DNA of 38,361 nucleotides from Flavobacteriaceae bacterium. GTDB taxonomy: Bacteria; Bacteroidota; Bacteroidia; Flavobacteriales; Flavobacteriaceae. This document shows positions 16,683 to 24,464 of this stretch, in pieces. The notes beneath the pieces were generated by a model. The model did no database searches and was not told where the DNA came from. It was given only the letters and a program-made list of their open reading frames with translations. Made by a program: the position numbers and the translations under genes. The stretch is taken from NCBI GenBank assembly GCA_013373105.1, contig JABXIJ010000019.1, forward strand, positions 1 to 38,361. Reading direction: 5' to 3'. Numbering within the stretch: position 1 is the stretch's first letter; each line of letters opens with the position of its first letter.

Positions 16683-17468
16683 ATGGCTAAGAAATTATTA
16701 ACTTCAGATATAAAACAACTCAATAGTAAGAAAGGGCTAATTGCTCTTTTAGATAAAGAACCACTTAATGTAAGCAAGGCTTTACGTTACATAAAATATG
16801 AAAAGAAGTTACAAAAACTTCAGGTAGAATTAATTCGTTTGCAAACTTGGGCAATTAATAATGAAGAACGAATAATTATTGTTTTTCAAGGTAGAGATGC
16901 AGCAGGTAAAGGAGGAGCTATTAGAAGAATAACAGAGAGAATTAACCCTAGACACATGCGTATAGTAGCACTACCAAAACCAACAAAGGATGAACAAGGT
17001 CAGTGGTACTTTCAACGATATGTAGAGCAGTTTCCTAAAGCAGGAGAAATGGTACTTTTTGATAGAAGCTGGTATAATAGAGCAGTAGTTGAACCAGTAA
17101 ATGGTTTTTGCACACAAGAAGAATACAAGGTATTTATGAATCAAGTAAATGATTTTGAAAGAATGATTCTAGAATCTGGTATTCATCTTGTTAAAATATA
17201 TATGTCAATTTCAAAAAAAGAACAAGCACAACGTTTTTCAGACATCAAAAATGATCCATTGAAACAATGGAAAATGACAAAATTAGATGAGAAAGCACAA
17301 GATTTATGGGATAACTATACTGAGTATAAAAACGCTATGTTCGAAAAAACAAACACTGAAATTGCACCCTGGAAAATTATTCGTGCCAATAGAAAAACAG
17401 AAGCTAGAATAAATGTTATCAATCACATTTTAAAAAGCATTCCTTATGATAAGAGTCTAGAAATTTAA
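16683..17468 (+). CDS. Polyphosphate kinase 2 (PPK2), second paralogue
   Basis: 261 residues, clearly homologous to the preceding gene over almost its whole length but well diverged. Walker A is GRDAAGKGG (70-78), DRSWYNRAVVEPVNGFC follows, and the lid-like segment reads SDIKNDPLKQWKMTKLD, where the first copy has ARRENPLKRWKFSPVD. The basic residues before the PLK differ, which could shift substrate preference or regulate pairing. The N-terminus (ITSDIKQLNSKKGLIAL type) is unrelated to that of the first copy. The 2-base spacing suggests coupled expression and perhaps a mixed oligomer. No terminator is obvious in the 61 bases before the convergent phosphatase gene. Confidence 0.92.
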   Translation: MAKKLLTSDIKQLNSKKGLIALLDKEPLNVSKALRYIKYEKKLQKLQVELIRLQTWAINNEERIIIVFQGRDAAGKGGAIRRITERINPRHMRIVALPKPTKDEQGQWYFQRYVEQFPKAGEMVLFDRSWYNRAVVEPVNGFCTQEEYKVFMNQVNDFERMILESGIHLVKIYMSISKKEQAQRFSDIKNDPLKQWKMTKLDEKAQDLWDNYTEYKNAMFEKTNTEIAPWKIIRANRKTEARINVINHILKSIPYDKSLEI

Positions 17469-17529
17469 ATTTTATAGTTATATATAATTAACAGTTTGAT
17501 ATTTATTTGTAATATGCTGTTACTTTTAA

Positions 17530-18162
17530 TTAACTTAAAAGCTTGCTTACGTTAGAGAAAATAAAATATACTTCAGCAGCAATTTGTCTATTAGTTTGTA
17601 AATAAACATCTTCTTGGTTAGGTGAACCATCAGAATATTTAGGATCTACAAAAGGTAAATGAAAACGATAGGTTGCTGTTGGAATAAATGGACAATTTTG
17701 GTCTGCGCTATCGCAAGTAGTAATAACCATATATGGCTCTCTATTAATAGGATGGTTATACATTTTAGAAAAACCTAATATAGATTTACTAGTACCAGAA
17801 AAAGATATTTCATACTTTGGGTTTTGATGTGAAAAATCATCTAACTGAAATGTAAAACCTACTTTTTGTAATGTTTTAACTGTATTTCTAAAAAATGCAG
17901 TTACTTCTGTTCCACCAGAAAAAGCATTTATATTTAAGTTAAAATATGTTGCAGCATAAAATGCCCAAACTTGCCCTAGTTGACTTCTTCTTGAGTTATG
18001 AGTGCAAATAAAATTCACATTCACAATCTCATTTATTTCATATTCTTTAGCAATTGTCTCAGCTATTCTTGTTAATAGATTTTTTCTCTCAGTAGTTAGA
18101 GTTACTTTCTTCAGTGCATTTTCAAAAAAATCTTTAGTAGAATTAGTTTGAGTTTTAATCAT
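17530..18162 (-). CDS. Arsenate reductase-like low-molecular-weight phosphatase
   Basis: 210 residues in the LMW-PTP/ArsC fold. The P-loop is C53-THNSR-R59-S, the CX5R phosphate-binding loop. C150 and C157 (TTCDSADQNCPF) have the same seven-residue spacing as the redox cysteines C82 and C89 of thioredoxin-coupled ArsC, and FVDP (D173) matches the general-acid DP. So arsenate reduction by a thioredoxin relay is plausible. The P-loop has H-N-S-R where ArsC has G-N-S-C, and a 45-residue N-terminal helical extension is extra. No arsenite pump or ArsR regulator is adjacent. Bacteroidota annotations often call such proteins protein-tyrosine-phosphatase. Confidence 0.8.
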   Translation of the reverse strand: MIKTQTNSTKDFFENALKKVTLTTERKNLLTRIAETIAKEYEINEIVNVNFICTHNSRRSQLGQVWAFYAATYFNLNINAFSGGTEVTAFFRNTVKTLQKVGFTFQLDDFSHQNPKYEISFSGTSKSILGFSKMYNHPINREPYMVITTCDSADQNCPFIPTATYRFHLPFVDPKYSDGSPNQEDVYLQTNRQIAAEVYFIFSNVSKLLS

Positions 18163-18175
18163 CTTCTTAATTTTG
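18147..18175 (+). promoter_or_regulatory. Promoter of the Smr gene
   Basis: TTTG (18147-18150), 17 bases, TAATTTTG (18168-18175). The -33 box lies inside the 5' end of the divergent phosphatase gene. The expected leader is about 45 bases. Confidence 0.5.
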
Positions 18176-18225
18176 CTACAAATTACTGTATTATTAAGGT
18201 TTAAATAATTAAAATAAGGTTAAGA

Positions 18226-18771
18226 ATGTGTTTAGAAATTGGAAATAAAGTAGCTGTTTTAGACGATGTTTTAAAAGGAATTGTTACCAAAATTGAAGGT
18301 GATTCAATTTCTGTTAAAACTACAGATGGTATGATTTTTGACTTTAATGCCAAAGAACTTGTAAAAATTGAAACTGAGCAAAAAGAATTAAGTAAATATT
18401 CTGATATTAATAATCCACTTTTAAAAGAAAAAGTAAGTTTAAACTCGACTAAAAAAAGTGTTTTTAAGAAAGATAAAAAAGAAGTTGTTTTAGAAGTTGA
18501 TTTGCATATAAATCAATTGGTTAACTCTACAAGAGGTATGGATAATTTTGATATGCTAAACCTACAGTTAGACACTGCAAAAAGGAAACTAGAGTTTGCG
18601 ATTCAAAAAAGAATTTCAAAATTAGTTTTTATACATGGTGTTGGAGAAGGAGTCTTAAAATCTGAATTGCAAAGATTGTTTAATAAATACCCTGTAAAGT
18701 TCTACGATGCATCTTACAAAAAATATGGCTTAGGAGCTACAGAAGTATATATCTATCAAAACACTATTTAA
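18226..18771 (+). CDS. Smr/MutS-C family protein
   Basis: 181 residues. The N-terminal 60 residues (IGNKVAVLDDVLKGIVTKIEGDSISVKTTDG) form a small SH3-like beta domain. A charged linker rich in K and S follows, then a C-terminal Smr domain (about 95-181) with VDLHINQLV at its start and the hallmark FIHGVGEGVLKSEL. Smr domains bind and nick nucleic acid; some cut mRNA at stalled ribosomes. This domain order matches the stand-alone Smr proteins of Bacteroidota rather than MutS2. It is followed after 15 bases by the cysteine desulfurase on the same strand. The role of the SH3-like part is unknown. Confidence 0.86.
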   Translation: MCLEIGNKVAVLDDVLKGIVTKIEGDSISVKTTDGMIFDFNAKELVKIETEQKELSKYSDINNPLLKEKVSLNSTKKSVFKKDKKEVVLEVDLHINQLVNSTRGMDNFDMLNLQLDTAKRKLEFAIQKRISKLVFIHGVGEGVLKSELQRLFNKYPVKFYDASYKKYGLGATEVYIYQNTI

Positions 18772-18774
18772 TTG

Positions 18775-18782
18775 TACTTTTG
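18775..18782 (+). promoter_or_regulatory. Possible -7 box directly before the cysteine desulfurase ATG
   Basis: TACTTTTG matches TAnnTTTG exactly and ends 4 bases before the ATG at 18787. If used, the transcript would start at or very near the A of the start codon. No -33 box is seen at 19 bases, so chance is possible. Confidence 0.3.
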
Positions 18783-18786
18783 CTTT

Positions 18787-19923
18787 ATGAAATTAGTTTA
18801 TTTAGATAATGCTGCAACAACTAAAATAGATAACCTTGTATTAGAATACATGCACAAAAGCATGCAAGATAATTTTGGAAATCCTTCTTCTACACATCAA
18901 ATTGGTAGACAAGCAAAATCTGCACTAGAAACTGCTCGAAAAAATATAGCTAAACACTTTAATGTAACTGCTAGCGAAATAATTTTTACAGCTGGTGGTA
19001 CAGAAGCAGATAATTTAATTTTACAAAATGCTGTTACCAATTTAGGAGTTAAAAGAATAATTACATCTAAATTAGAACATCATGCAGTTTTACATACTTG
19101 CGATTTTTTAGCTGATGAATTTTCGGTTAAAATAGACTATGTAGAGGTTACAGAAACTGGCGCAATATCTCAAGATAATCTTGAGGTTTTATTAGAGAGT
19201 TCAACCGATAAAACTCTTGTTAGTTTAATGCATATTAACAATGAAATAGGCACTATTTTAAACCTAGAAAACGTTGCGAATTTATGTGAAAAGTTTAATG
19301 CATTATTTCATTCTGATACTGTACAAACTATAGGACACTACCCATTAGATTTACAAAAGTATTCTATAGATTTTATTACGGGAAGCGCACATAAGTTTCA
19401 TGGACCAAAAGGTGTTGGATTTGCATATTTTAAAAAAGGTTTTGGAATAAAACCTATGTTACATGGTGGTAATCAGGAAAAAGGAGCAAGATCTAGTACA
19501 GAAAATGTTCATAGCATTTTAGGTATGGATAAAGCTTTAGAAATTGCATACCAAAATTTATCAAAAGACAAAGAATCGATTTCTTATATTAAAAATTATT
19601 TTATCCAAGAACTGAAAAACAATTTTAAAAATATTGCTTTTAATGGTAATTCAGATGATGCAAACAATTGTACATACACTATTTTAAATGTAAGATTTCC
19701 TGTAAATAATGATTTGTTACTTTTTAGTCTAGATATGCATGGTATTGCTGTTTCAGGTGGCTCAGCTTGCCAAAGTGGATCTAATACAGGTTCTCATGTG
19801 CTTTCAGAAATCTTAGATGATATAGAAAATAACAAAACTTCCATACGTTTTTCATTTTCTAAATTCACTACCAAAAAAGATATAGATTATACTATTTTAA
19901 AACTAAAAGAGCTGCTTAATTAA
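18787..19923 (+). CDS. Cysteine desulfurase (NifS/IscS type)
   Basis: 378 residues, full length. It removes sulfur from cysteine as an enzyme-bound persulfide, for iron-sulfur clusters or tRNA thiolation. MKLVYLDNAATTKID is a textbook N-terminus; the PLP lysine is K203 in ITGSAHKFHGPKG; the catalytic cysteine is C328 in SGGSACQSGS, in the class I loop; the histidine pair is in SKLEHHAVLHTC. ATG at 18787 is chosen over the TTG at 18772, which would add MYFCF before the conserved start. It is not in an isc/suf operon here, so it is probably the housekeeping or tRNA-sulfur enzyme rather than SufS. The stop codon lies inside the following palindromic terminator. Confidence 0.94.
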   Translation: MKLVYLDNAATTKIDNLVLEYMHKSMQDNFGNPSSTHQIGRQAKSALETARKNIAKHFNVTASEIIFTAGGTEADNLILQNAVTNLGVKRIITSKLEHHAVLHTCDFLADEFSVKIDYVEVTETGAISQDNLEVLLESSTDKTLVSLMHINNEIGTILNLENVANLCEKFNALFHSDTVQTIGHYPLDLQKYSIDFITGSAHKFHGPKGVGFAYFKKGFGIKPMLHGGNQEKGARSSTENVHSILGMDKALEIAYQNLSKDKESISYIKNYFIQELKNNFKNIAFNGNSDDANNCTYTILNVRFPVNNDLLLFSLDMHGIAVSGGSACQSGSNTGSHVLSEILDDIENNKTSIRFSFSKFTTKKDIDYTILKLKELLN

Positions 19924-19936
19924 GCAGCTCTTTTAG
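19903..19936. terminator. Bidirectional terminator, perfect 34-bp palindrome
   Basis: The two 17-base arms (CTAAAAGAGCTGCTTAA and its complement) are exactly inverted around 19919/19920. The arm begins inside the last codons of the cysteine desulfurase and includes its TAA. T-rich tails follow on both strands. It ends transcription from both this gene and the convergent amylase gene. Confidence 0.9.
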
Positions 19937-19944
19937 TTTGTAGT

Positions 19945-22701
19945 TTATTCTACTATTAGCTTTTTATATGCTTTTCCTTTATCGTTTTTAACTTCAAGTA
20001 AATAGATTCCTTTACTTAAATCACCAACATTAAATGTTTGGTTTTGATTAAAATTACCTTTAAAAATTTTTACTTTTTTACCAGTAATTGTATGTAAAAT
20101 AACCTGTTTAGCATCTATAGATAAGCTAAAATAATTTTTAGCAGGATTTGGATAAATTAATACTTCTTCATCTAAAATTAAATCATCTGTAGATAAACTT
20201 GCAGCACTATTTGCATAAATTTTAAATTCTCCTGGAGCTAGTTCTATAAGTTGACCAACATTAGTAACTGTTAAGGTTTGATTGTCGTTTAAAACATCAT
20301 ACCAAGTTCCAGTTTTTTGAAATACAGCATTGATATTTTGTGTAGTTGTGCCAAAATTACCAATAACATTAATATACTGAATATCAGAAGCATTTGTGTC
20401 TGTTAATTGAATCTTTTTTAATCCATTTGGATTTGAAGCATCTATTGTAAAATCGTTAGTTTCAAAGATTTCATAATTCAGTTTTAATTGAATTAGCTTA
20501 TTCCAGGTATTGTAAATTTCTTTTCTATTTTGTTCGTCAAAATAGTTCCATAAAATTGGCTTGTTTCCAGTTCTACCATTAAAATTAATGCTAATATCAT
20601 AACCTAATTCATCAAATTGCAATAACAATTTTGGACCAGGAATTGTAAAGTAAAATGCACCATTAAGTTGCATTCTTTCTAGAGCTATAGCTTCATCATT
20701 TATATTAGAATCATTATCGTTTAATGTATTATACATTATCCTCTCTTCATCATGACTCACCATATAACTTACATTTTGTGGTGTTGTCCAACCTCTATTT
20801 TTATAAGATATCCAATTAAAATTAGATTCGTTATTGTTATGAATACCTTTTGCAGCTTGTTTATAGTTGTAATGATGATTTCCCCAAACCATTATACCTT
20901 TACCTTCATTTAATCGATAATTTATTAATTCAGTCTCTTCTGAATTATCTGCAAAATGCTCTAATATTACATAAGATGTTGGGTCTATATCCCATTGATT
21001 ATCTGCATACTTTTTTAATAAAGCAATTCTAGCATCTTCTTTAGTTCCCCAAAAACCAACATCTGTTGTAAATCTTTGAGTAAATCCTTTAGATAAATCG
21101 TATCTATAACCATCTATCTTATATTCTTCAATCCAATATTGAGAAATTCTTTTTACATAATCTTGTGTTGCCTGTGTAGAATGATTCATATCATTAAACA
21201 CGTTAAAAGGATGTTGGGCTACAGTATTGAAAAATGGATTTTCGTTAGTTGCAACACCATTATAGCCACCATTGACTGTGTTCCATAATCTAAAGTATGG
21301 ATTTTGACCTGTACCATGATTAAAAACCACATCTACAATTACAGCAATACCTCTTTTATGGCATTCGTCTACCAATTGTTTAAATGCATTTTGAGTGCCA
21401 TAATATTTGTCTAAAGCCATATGAAAAGATGGATTATAACCCCAAGACTCATTTCCGTCAAACTCATTTAAAGGCATAAATTCTATTGCATTTATACCTA
21501 AACCTTGTAGGTAATCTAAACGTGCTTTTACAGCATCAAAACTATGTAAAGCATCAAAATCTCTTATTAATAGCTCATAAATAACTAAATCTGTTTTTTT
21601 AGGTTTTTGAAAATTAGTAACCTGCCAATTGTAAGGTGTATCTCCAAAACGTAATAAAGTTACATGATGATTTGTACTACCTGAAGGATATACAGGTAAA
21701 TTAGGATAAGTTGTAGCATCAATAAATTGATCATTAAACTCTGATAATACCACAGTAGAGTAGGGGTCTGCAACTCTAATTTCACCATCAACTATATATT
21801 GATATGTATAATTTGTTTGAGGATTTAGATTTGTTAATTCAATCCAAAATCTATCTTTTGATGAATCCTTTTTTAGCAAATAGGAGTCATTTATTGTCCA
21901 GTTATTAAAACTACCAATTAAGTGTACAAATTCTTTATTTGGTGCATAAAACACTAATGTAACAGTGTTGTTGTTAATGTTTATACCATCTTTTAAACCA
22001 CTAGGAACTGCCTCTTCTGTAAGAGTAGGTCTTACAATTATTTGTATAGAAACAGACTGTGTAGAACCAGAACTTGTAGCCTCTAAAACATAATTTGTGG
22101 TTTCAGTTGGTGAAACAACAAAACTATAACTTGTTATACTTGCTTGCTGATTTATAGAATTACCATTAGCTTTTAAGTCAAAATCTGCTGAAATAGATGA
22201 AGTTGCAGAAATTGTTACATTGTCACCAGAATTTATTATAGTTGGATTTGCTGTTGGTGTAGTTAATGTAATTTGAAATTTACCAACATTGTAAAAAATG
22301 TCATCACATCCATTAGCTTTTAGCTCTTGTGAACCATTAGCATTTCTAAAAACCATTCCCATTCTAGTAATAGTATTAACTTGAGAAGGCGTTAAGTTAT
22401 AGTAGGATTCAGGAGTTATTGTTATTTCATAAATTCCATTTCCAAGATTAGTCATTTCACCTATACCATCATCTTGCCCCCAATTTCCAACTACATGTGT
22501 CCAGGGATTAGCAATTGTACCAACACCAGAATGCATATATACTTTTGTTGGGTTATTTAAACTATTACAGTTTGTATTATTACTATTAATATCTAATCTA
22601 ATAGTTATGCTTTCATTAACTTCAAAAGTAGCAGGAGTTATGTTAACTTGACTAAAAGCAACACAAGTGAATAGAAAAAAAAAGTAAGTAATTTTTTTCA
22701 T
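19945..22701 (-). CDS. T9SS-secreted GH13 alpha-amylase, multidomain
   Basis: 918 residues. A signal peptide (MKKITYFFFLFTCVAFSQ) is followed by two beta-sandwich segments (about 20-225, unassigned), a CBM48/E-set domain at about 240-325 (VHLIGSFNNW), a GH13 barrel from about 370, and a C-terminal T9SS sorting domain from about 849 (IYPNPAKNYFSL ... GIYLLEVK ... KKLIVE). Catalytic residues are D535 in GYRYDLSKGF, E581 in VILEHFAD, and D651 in VSHDEERI. It should cut starch or glycogen outside the cell. The upstream ATG at 22725 is rejected: MKK at 22701 begins a proper signal peptide. Codons before it run into a terminator hairpin. It is the last gene of the susCDEF arm. Confidence 0.92.
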   Translation of the reverse strand: MKKITYFFFLFTCVAFSQVNITPATFEVNESITIRLDINSNNTNCNSLNNPTKVYMHSGVGTIANPWTHVVGNWGQDDGIGEMTNLGNGIYEITITPESYYNLTPSQVNTITRMGMVFRNANGSQELKANGCDDIFYNVGKFQITLTTPTANPTIINSGDNVTISATSSISADFDLKANGNSINQQASITSYSFVVSPTETTNYVLEATSSGSTQSVSIQIIVRPTLTEEAVPSGLKDGININNNTVTLVFYAPNKEFVHLIGSFNNWTINDSYLLKKDSSKDRFWIELTNLNPQTNYTYQYIVDGEIRVADPYSTVVLSEFNDQFIDATTYPNLPVYPSGSTNHHVTLLRFGDTPYNWQVTNFQKPKKTDLVIYELLIRDFDALHSFDAVKARLDYLQGLGINAIEFMPLNEFDGNESWGYNPSFHMALDKYYGTQNAFKQLVDECHKRGIAVIVDVVFNHGTGQNPYFRLWNTVNGGYNGVATNENPFFNTVAQHPFNVFNDMNHSTQATQDYVKRISQYWIEEYKIDGYRYDLSKGFTQRFTTDVGFWGTKEDARIALLKKYADNQWDIDPTSYVILEHFADNSEETELINYRLNEGKGIMVWGNHHYNYKQAAKGIHNNNESNFNWISYKNRGWTTPQNVSYMVSHDEERIMYNTLNDNDSNINDEAIALERMQLNGAFYFTIPGPKLLLQFDELGYDISINFNGRTGNKPILWNYFDEQNRKEIYNTWNKLIQLKLNYEIFETNDFTIDASNPNGLKKIQLTDTNASDIQYINVIGNFGTTTQNINAVFQKTGTWYDVLNDNQTLTVTNVGQLIELAPGEFKIYANSAASLSTDDLILDEEVLIYPNPAKNYFSLSIDAKQVILHTITGKKVKIFKGNFNQNQTFNVGDLSKGIYLLEVKNDKGKAYKKLIVE

Positions 22702-22723
22702 ATATAATAAAAAGTTTAAAAAC

Positions 22724-22749
22724 AAAGGGCTATTTTAAAATAGCCCTTT
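22724..22749 (-). terminator. Internal terminator between the SusF-like and amylase genes
   Basis: A perfect 26-bp palindrome (AAAGGGCTATTTT and its complement) starts 11 bases after the SusF-like stop. On the minus strand it is followed by GTTTTT. It lies 23 bases upstream of the amylase ATG. It should reduce but need not abolish amylase transcription. Confidence 0.8.
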
Positions 22750-22759
22750 TGAGTTTTAT

Positions 22760-24439
22760 CTAATTTTTAGTGTAAGTGGGTGCGTTTGGATCAGAAAAAT
22801 CTAACGTAAATGTATAAGTACCTGCTGTTGTTACCAGGTTTGCGCCATCTAATTCTAAGACGCCATCTCCACCATTATCACCATAATTCACTCCCCAATC
22901 ATTGTTGGCTCTAAACTTATATTCACCATCAATTAAGGTAACGTTTTCTAAAATCCAAACTTCATTAAATGGTTTAGACCAATCTCTTTTAAACTGTGCA
23001 TCAGGTGAGTTACCCCAATCGTTATAAGCGCCACCAACTAAGCCCCATACATAATCGATTTTTTCGAAAGTATAAGTTAAGTCATTCATGTCTACAGTTA
23101 CAATATAAATACCAGCTGTAGATGCAATATTAGCACCACCTAATTCCATAGTTCCATCTGCACCATCATCTCCCCAGTTTGTACCCCAGTCATTGTTCAT
23201 TCTAAACTTAATTTCACCATCTAATAGGGTTACTATTCCTCTAAATACATCTGAATATTGATCGTATTCTAACATGAAATCTGGAGTAGCTCCCCAGTTA
23301 TTATAACCAGATCCTACAATTCCTAAAGAAAAATTCTCTATTGCATATGTATTATCATTAAAGTTTAAAGTTATTTTATAAGAGCCAGCTGTAACAGTAA
23401 TATTTCCTCCTCCTTGAGTAATTGTTCCACCTGTAGAGCTATCACTACCATAGTTATTAGCCCAATCGTTATTTTCTCTAAACTTAATTTCACCATCAAT
23501 TAGGTTTACATAAGCTACTAAAACACCATCTGTATCAGTTTTCCAAAAAGGTAAATCTGGAGTAGCTCCCCAATTATTAGCTGCAGAACCAACCACACCC
23601 CAAGTAGTAGATAAATCTAATACAGTTAAATAAGTAGTTACACTTATTGTTACTTCTGTTGCAATTCTTTCTAGAACGCTATTGGTGTTTGTATCAGTAA
23701 TTTTTGATCTTACTCTTAAAGCTAAATCACTTGTACTATCAACAGGAATACCTGCACTTATTGCAGCACTATTTAATTGGCTGTTTTTTAACGAAATTGA
23801 GTTAGAGTTTGTTACTTTAATAACTTCTACAGCATTAGAAAAATTATTTGCTGGCAAATCTGCTTCAACAATATATTCTACATCTACATTTAATGTTGAG
23901 TTTAAAATAGGATCATCCCAACCCATAGTAAGAGCAACAGCATCATTATTAGCTAAAGAAAGCACAAATGAATCTCCATCTTGAACTCCAGTTATAGTAG
24001 GAGCATTAACAGGATATGTAGTTACTAAAAATAAAATACTATTAGTTGTATTTGTAGCAGTTTTAACTCTCATATAAATTGCTACGTCTCTAAATGATGT
24101 AACTCCTGCATCTGTAATTGCTTGATTAAAGTCTTGCACAGTCATAGAGAAATTACTATTCATTGTAGTACCCAATATTGCAGGGTTAGTAAAATCTGCA
24201 TCTGTTGCCATTTCTACAGTGTATTCACTACCTGCTGAAAGACCATCTTTCCAAGAAATAGTAAAAGCTGGGTTATCTGGCAAAGAGAAATTTAAAAACA
24301 CACTGCTAATTCCAGGAGTATCCAAAGTAAAATCTGGATCTGGAGTTGTTATAGTTAAGCTTTCTTCTACCTCACAAGCGCCTAAAAGTAGCGTTAATGA
24401 TAAAAATAGATAGCTTAATTTTTTTATATAAATTTTCAT
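22760..24439 (-). CDS. SusF/SusE-like outer-membrane lipoprotein with three tandem starch-binding modules
   Basis: 559 residues. The lipoprotein signal ends LLLGAC (C22). Residues about 28-275 form two Ig/FnIII-like domains (FTISWKDGLSAGSEYTVEMA; LTMGWDDPILNS). Three repeats of 90-97 residues follow at about 279-371, 372-462 and 463-559. Each starts WG(V/L)VG or LGIVG, then NNWG or NDWG, then a shared (I/Y)KFRxNNDWxxN(Y/W)G core and ends in a TAG-Y beta strand. They resemble the starch-binding modules of B. thetaiotaomicron SusE/SusF. It should bind alpha-glucan at the surface and help SusCD. It lies between the SusE-like gene (25 bases) and a terminator. Confidence 0.86.
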   Translation of the reverse strand: MKIYIKKLSYLFLSLTLLLGACEVEESLTITTPDPDFTLDTPGISSVFLNFSLPDNPAFTISWKDGLSAGSEYTVEMATDADFTNPAILGTTMNSNFSMTVQDFNQAITDAGVTSFRDVAIYMRVKTATNTTNSILFLVTTYPVNAPTITGVQDGDSFVLSLANNDAVALTMGWDDPILNSTLNVDVEYIVEADLPANNFSNAVEVIKVTNSNSISLKNSQLNSAAISAGIPVDSTSDLALRVRSKITDTNTNSVLERIATEVTISVTTYLTVLDLSTTWGVVGSAANNWGATPDLPFWKTDTDGVLVAYVNLIDGEIKFRENNDWANNYGSDSSTGGTITQGGGNITVTAGSYKITLNFNDNTYAIENFSLGIVGSGYNNWGATPDFMLEYDQYSDVFRGIVTLLDGEIKFRMNNDWGTNWGDDGADGTMELGGANIASTAGIYIVTVDMNDLTYTFEKIDYVWGLVGGAYNDWGNSPDAQFKRDWSKPFNEVWILENVTLIDGEYKFRANNDWGVNYGDNGGDGVLELDGANLVTTAGTYTFTLDFSDPNAPTYTKN

Positions 24440-24464
24440 TTTTTATGTTTTAGTTTAAATTATC

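Noticed and set aside
17469..17529. Possible terminator between the second PPK2 and the phosphatase gene
   Set aside because: AT-rich with only short scattered complementarity (ACAG/CTGT); no stable stem followed by a T run.
23682..23984. 100-codon open frame on the plus strand
   Set aside because: Antisense shadow of the SusF-like gene with no own promoter or recognisable domain.
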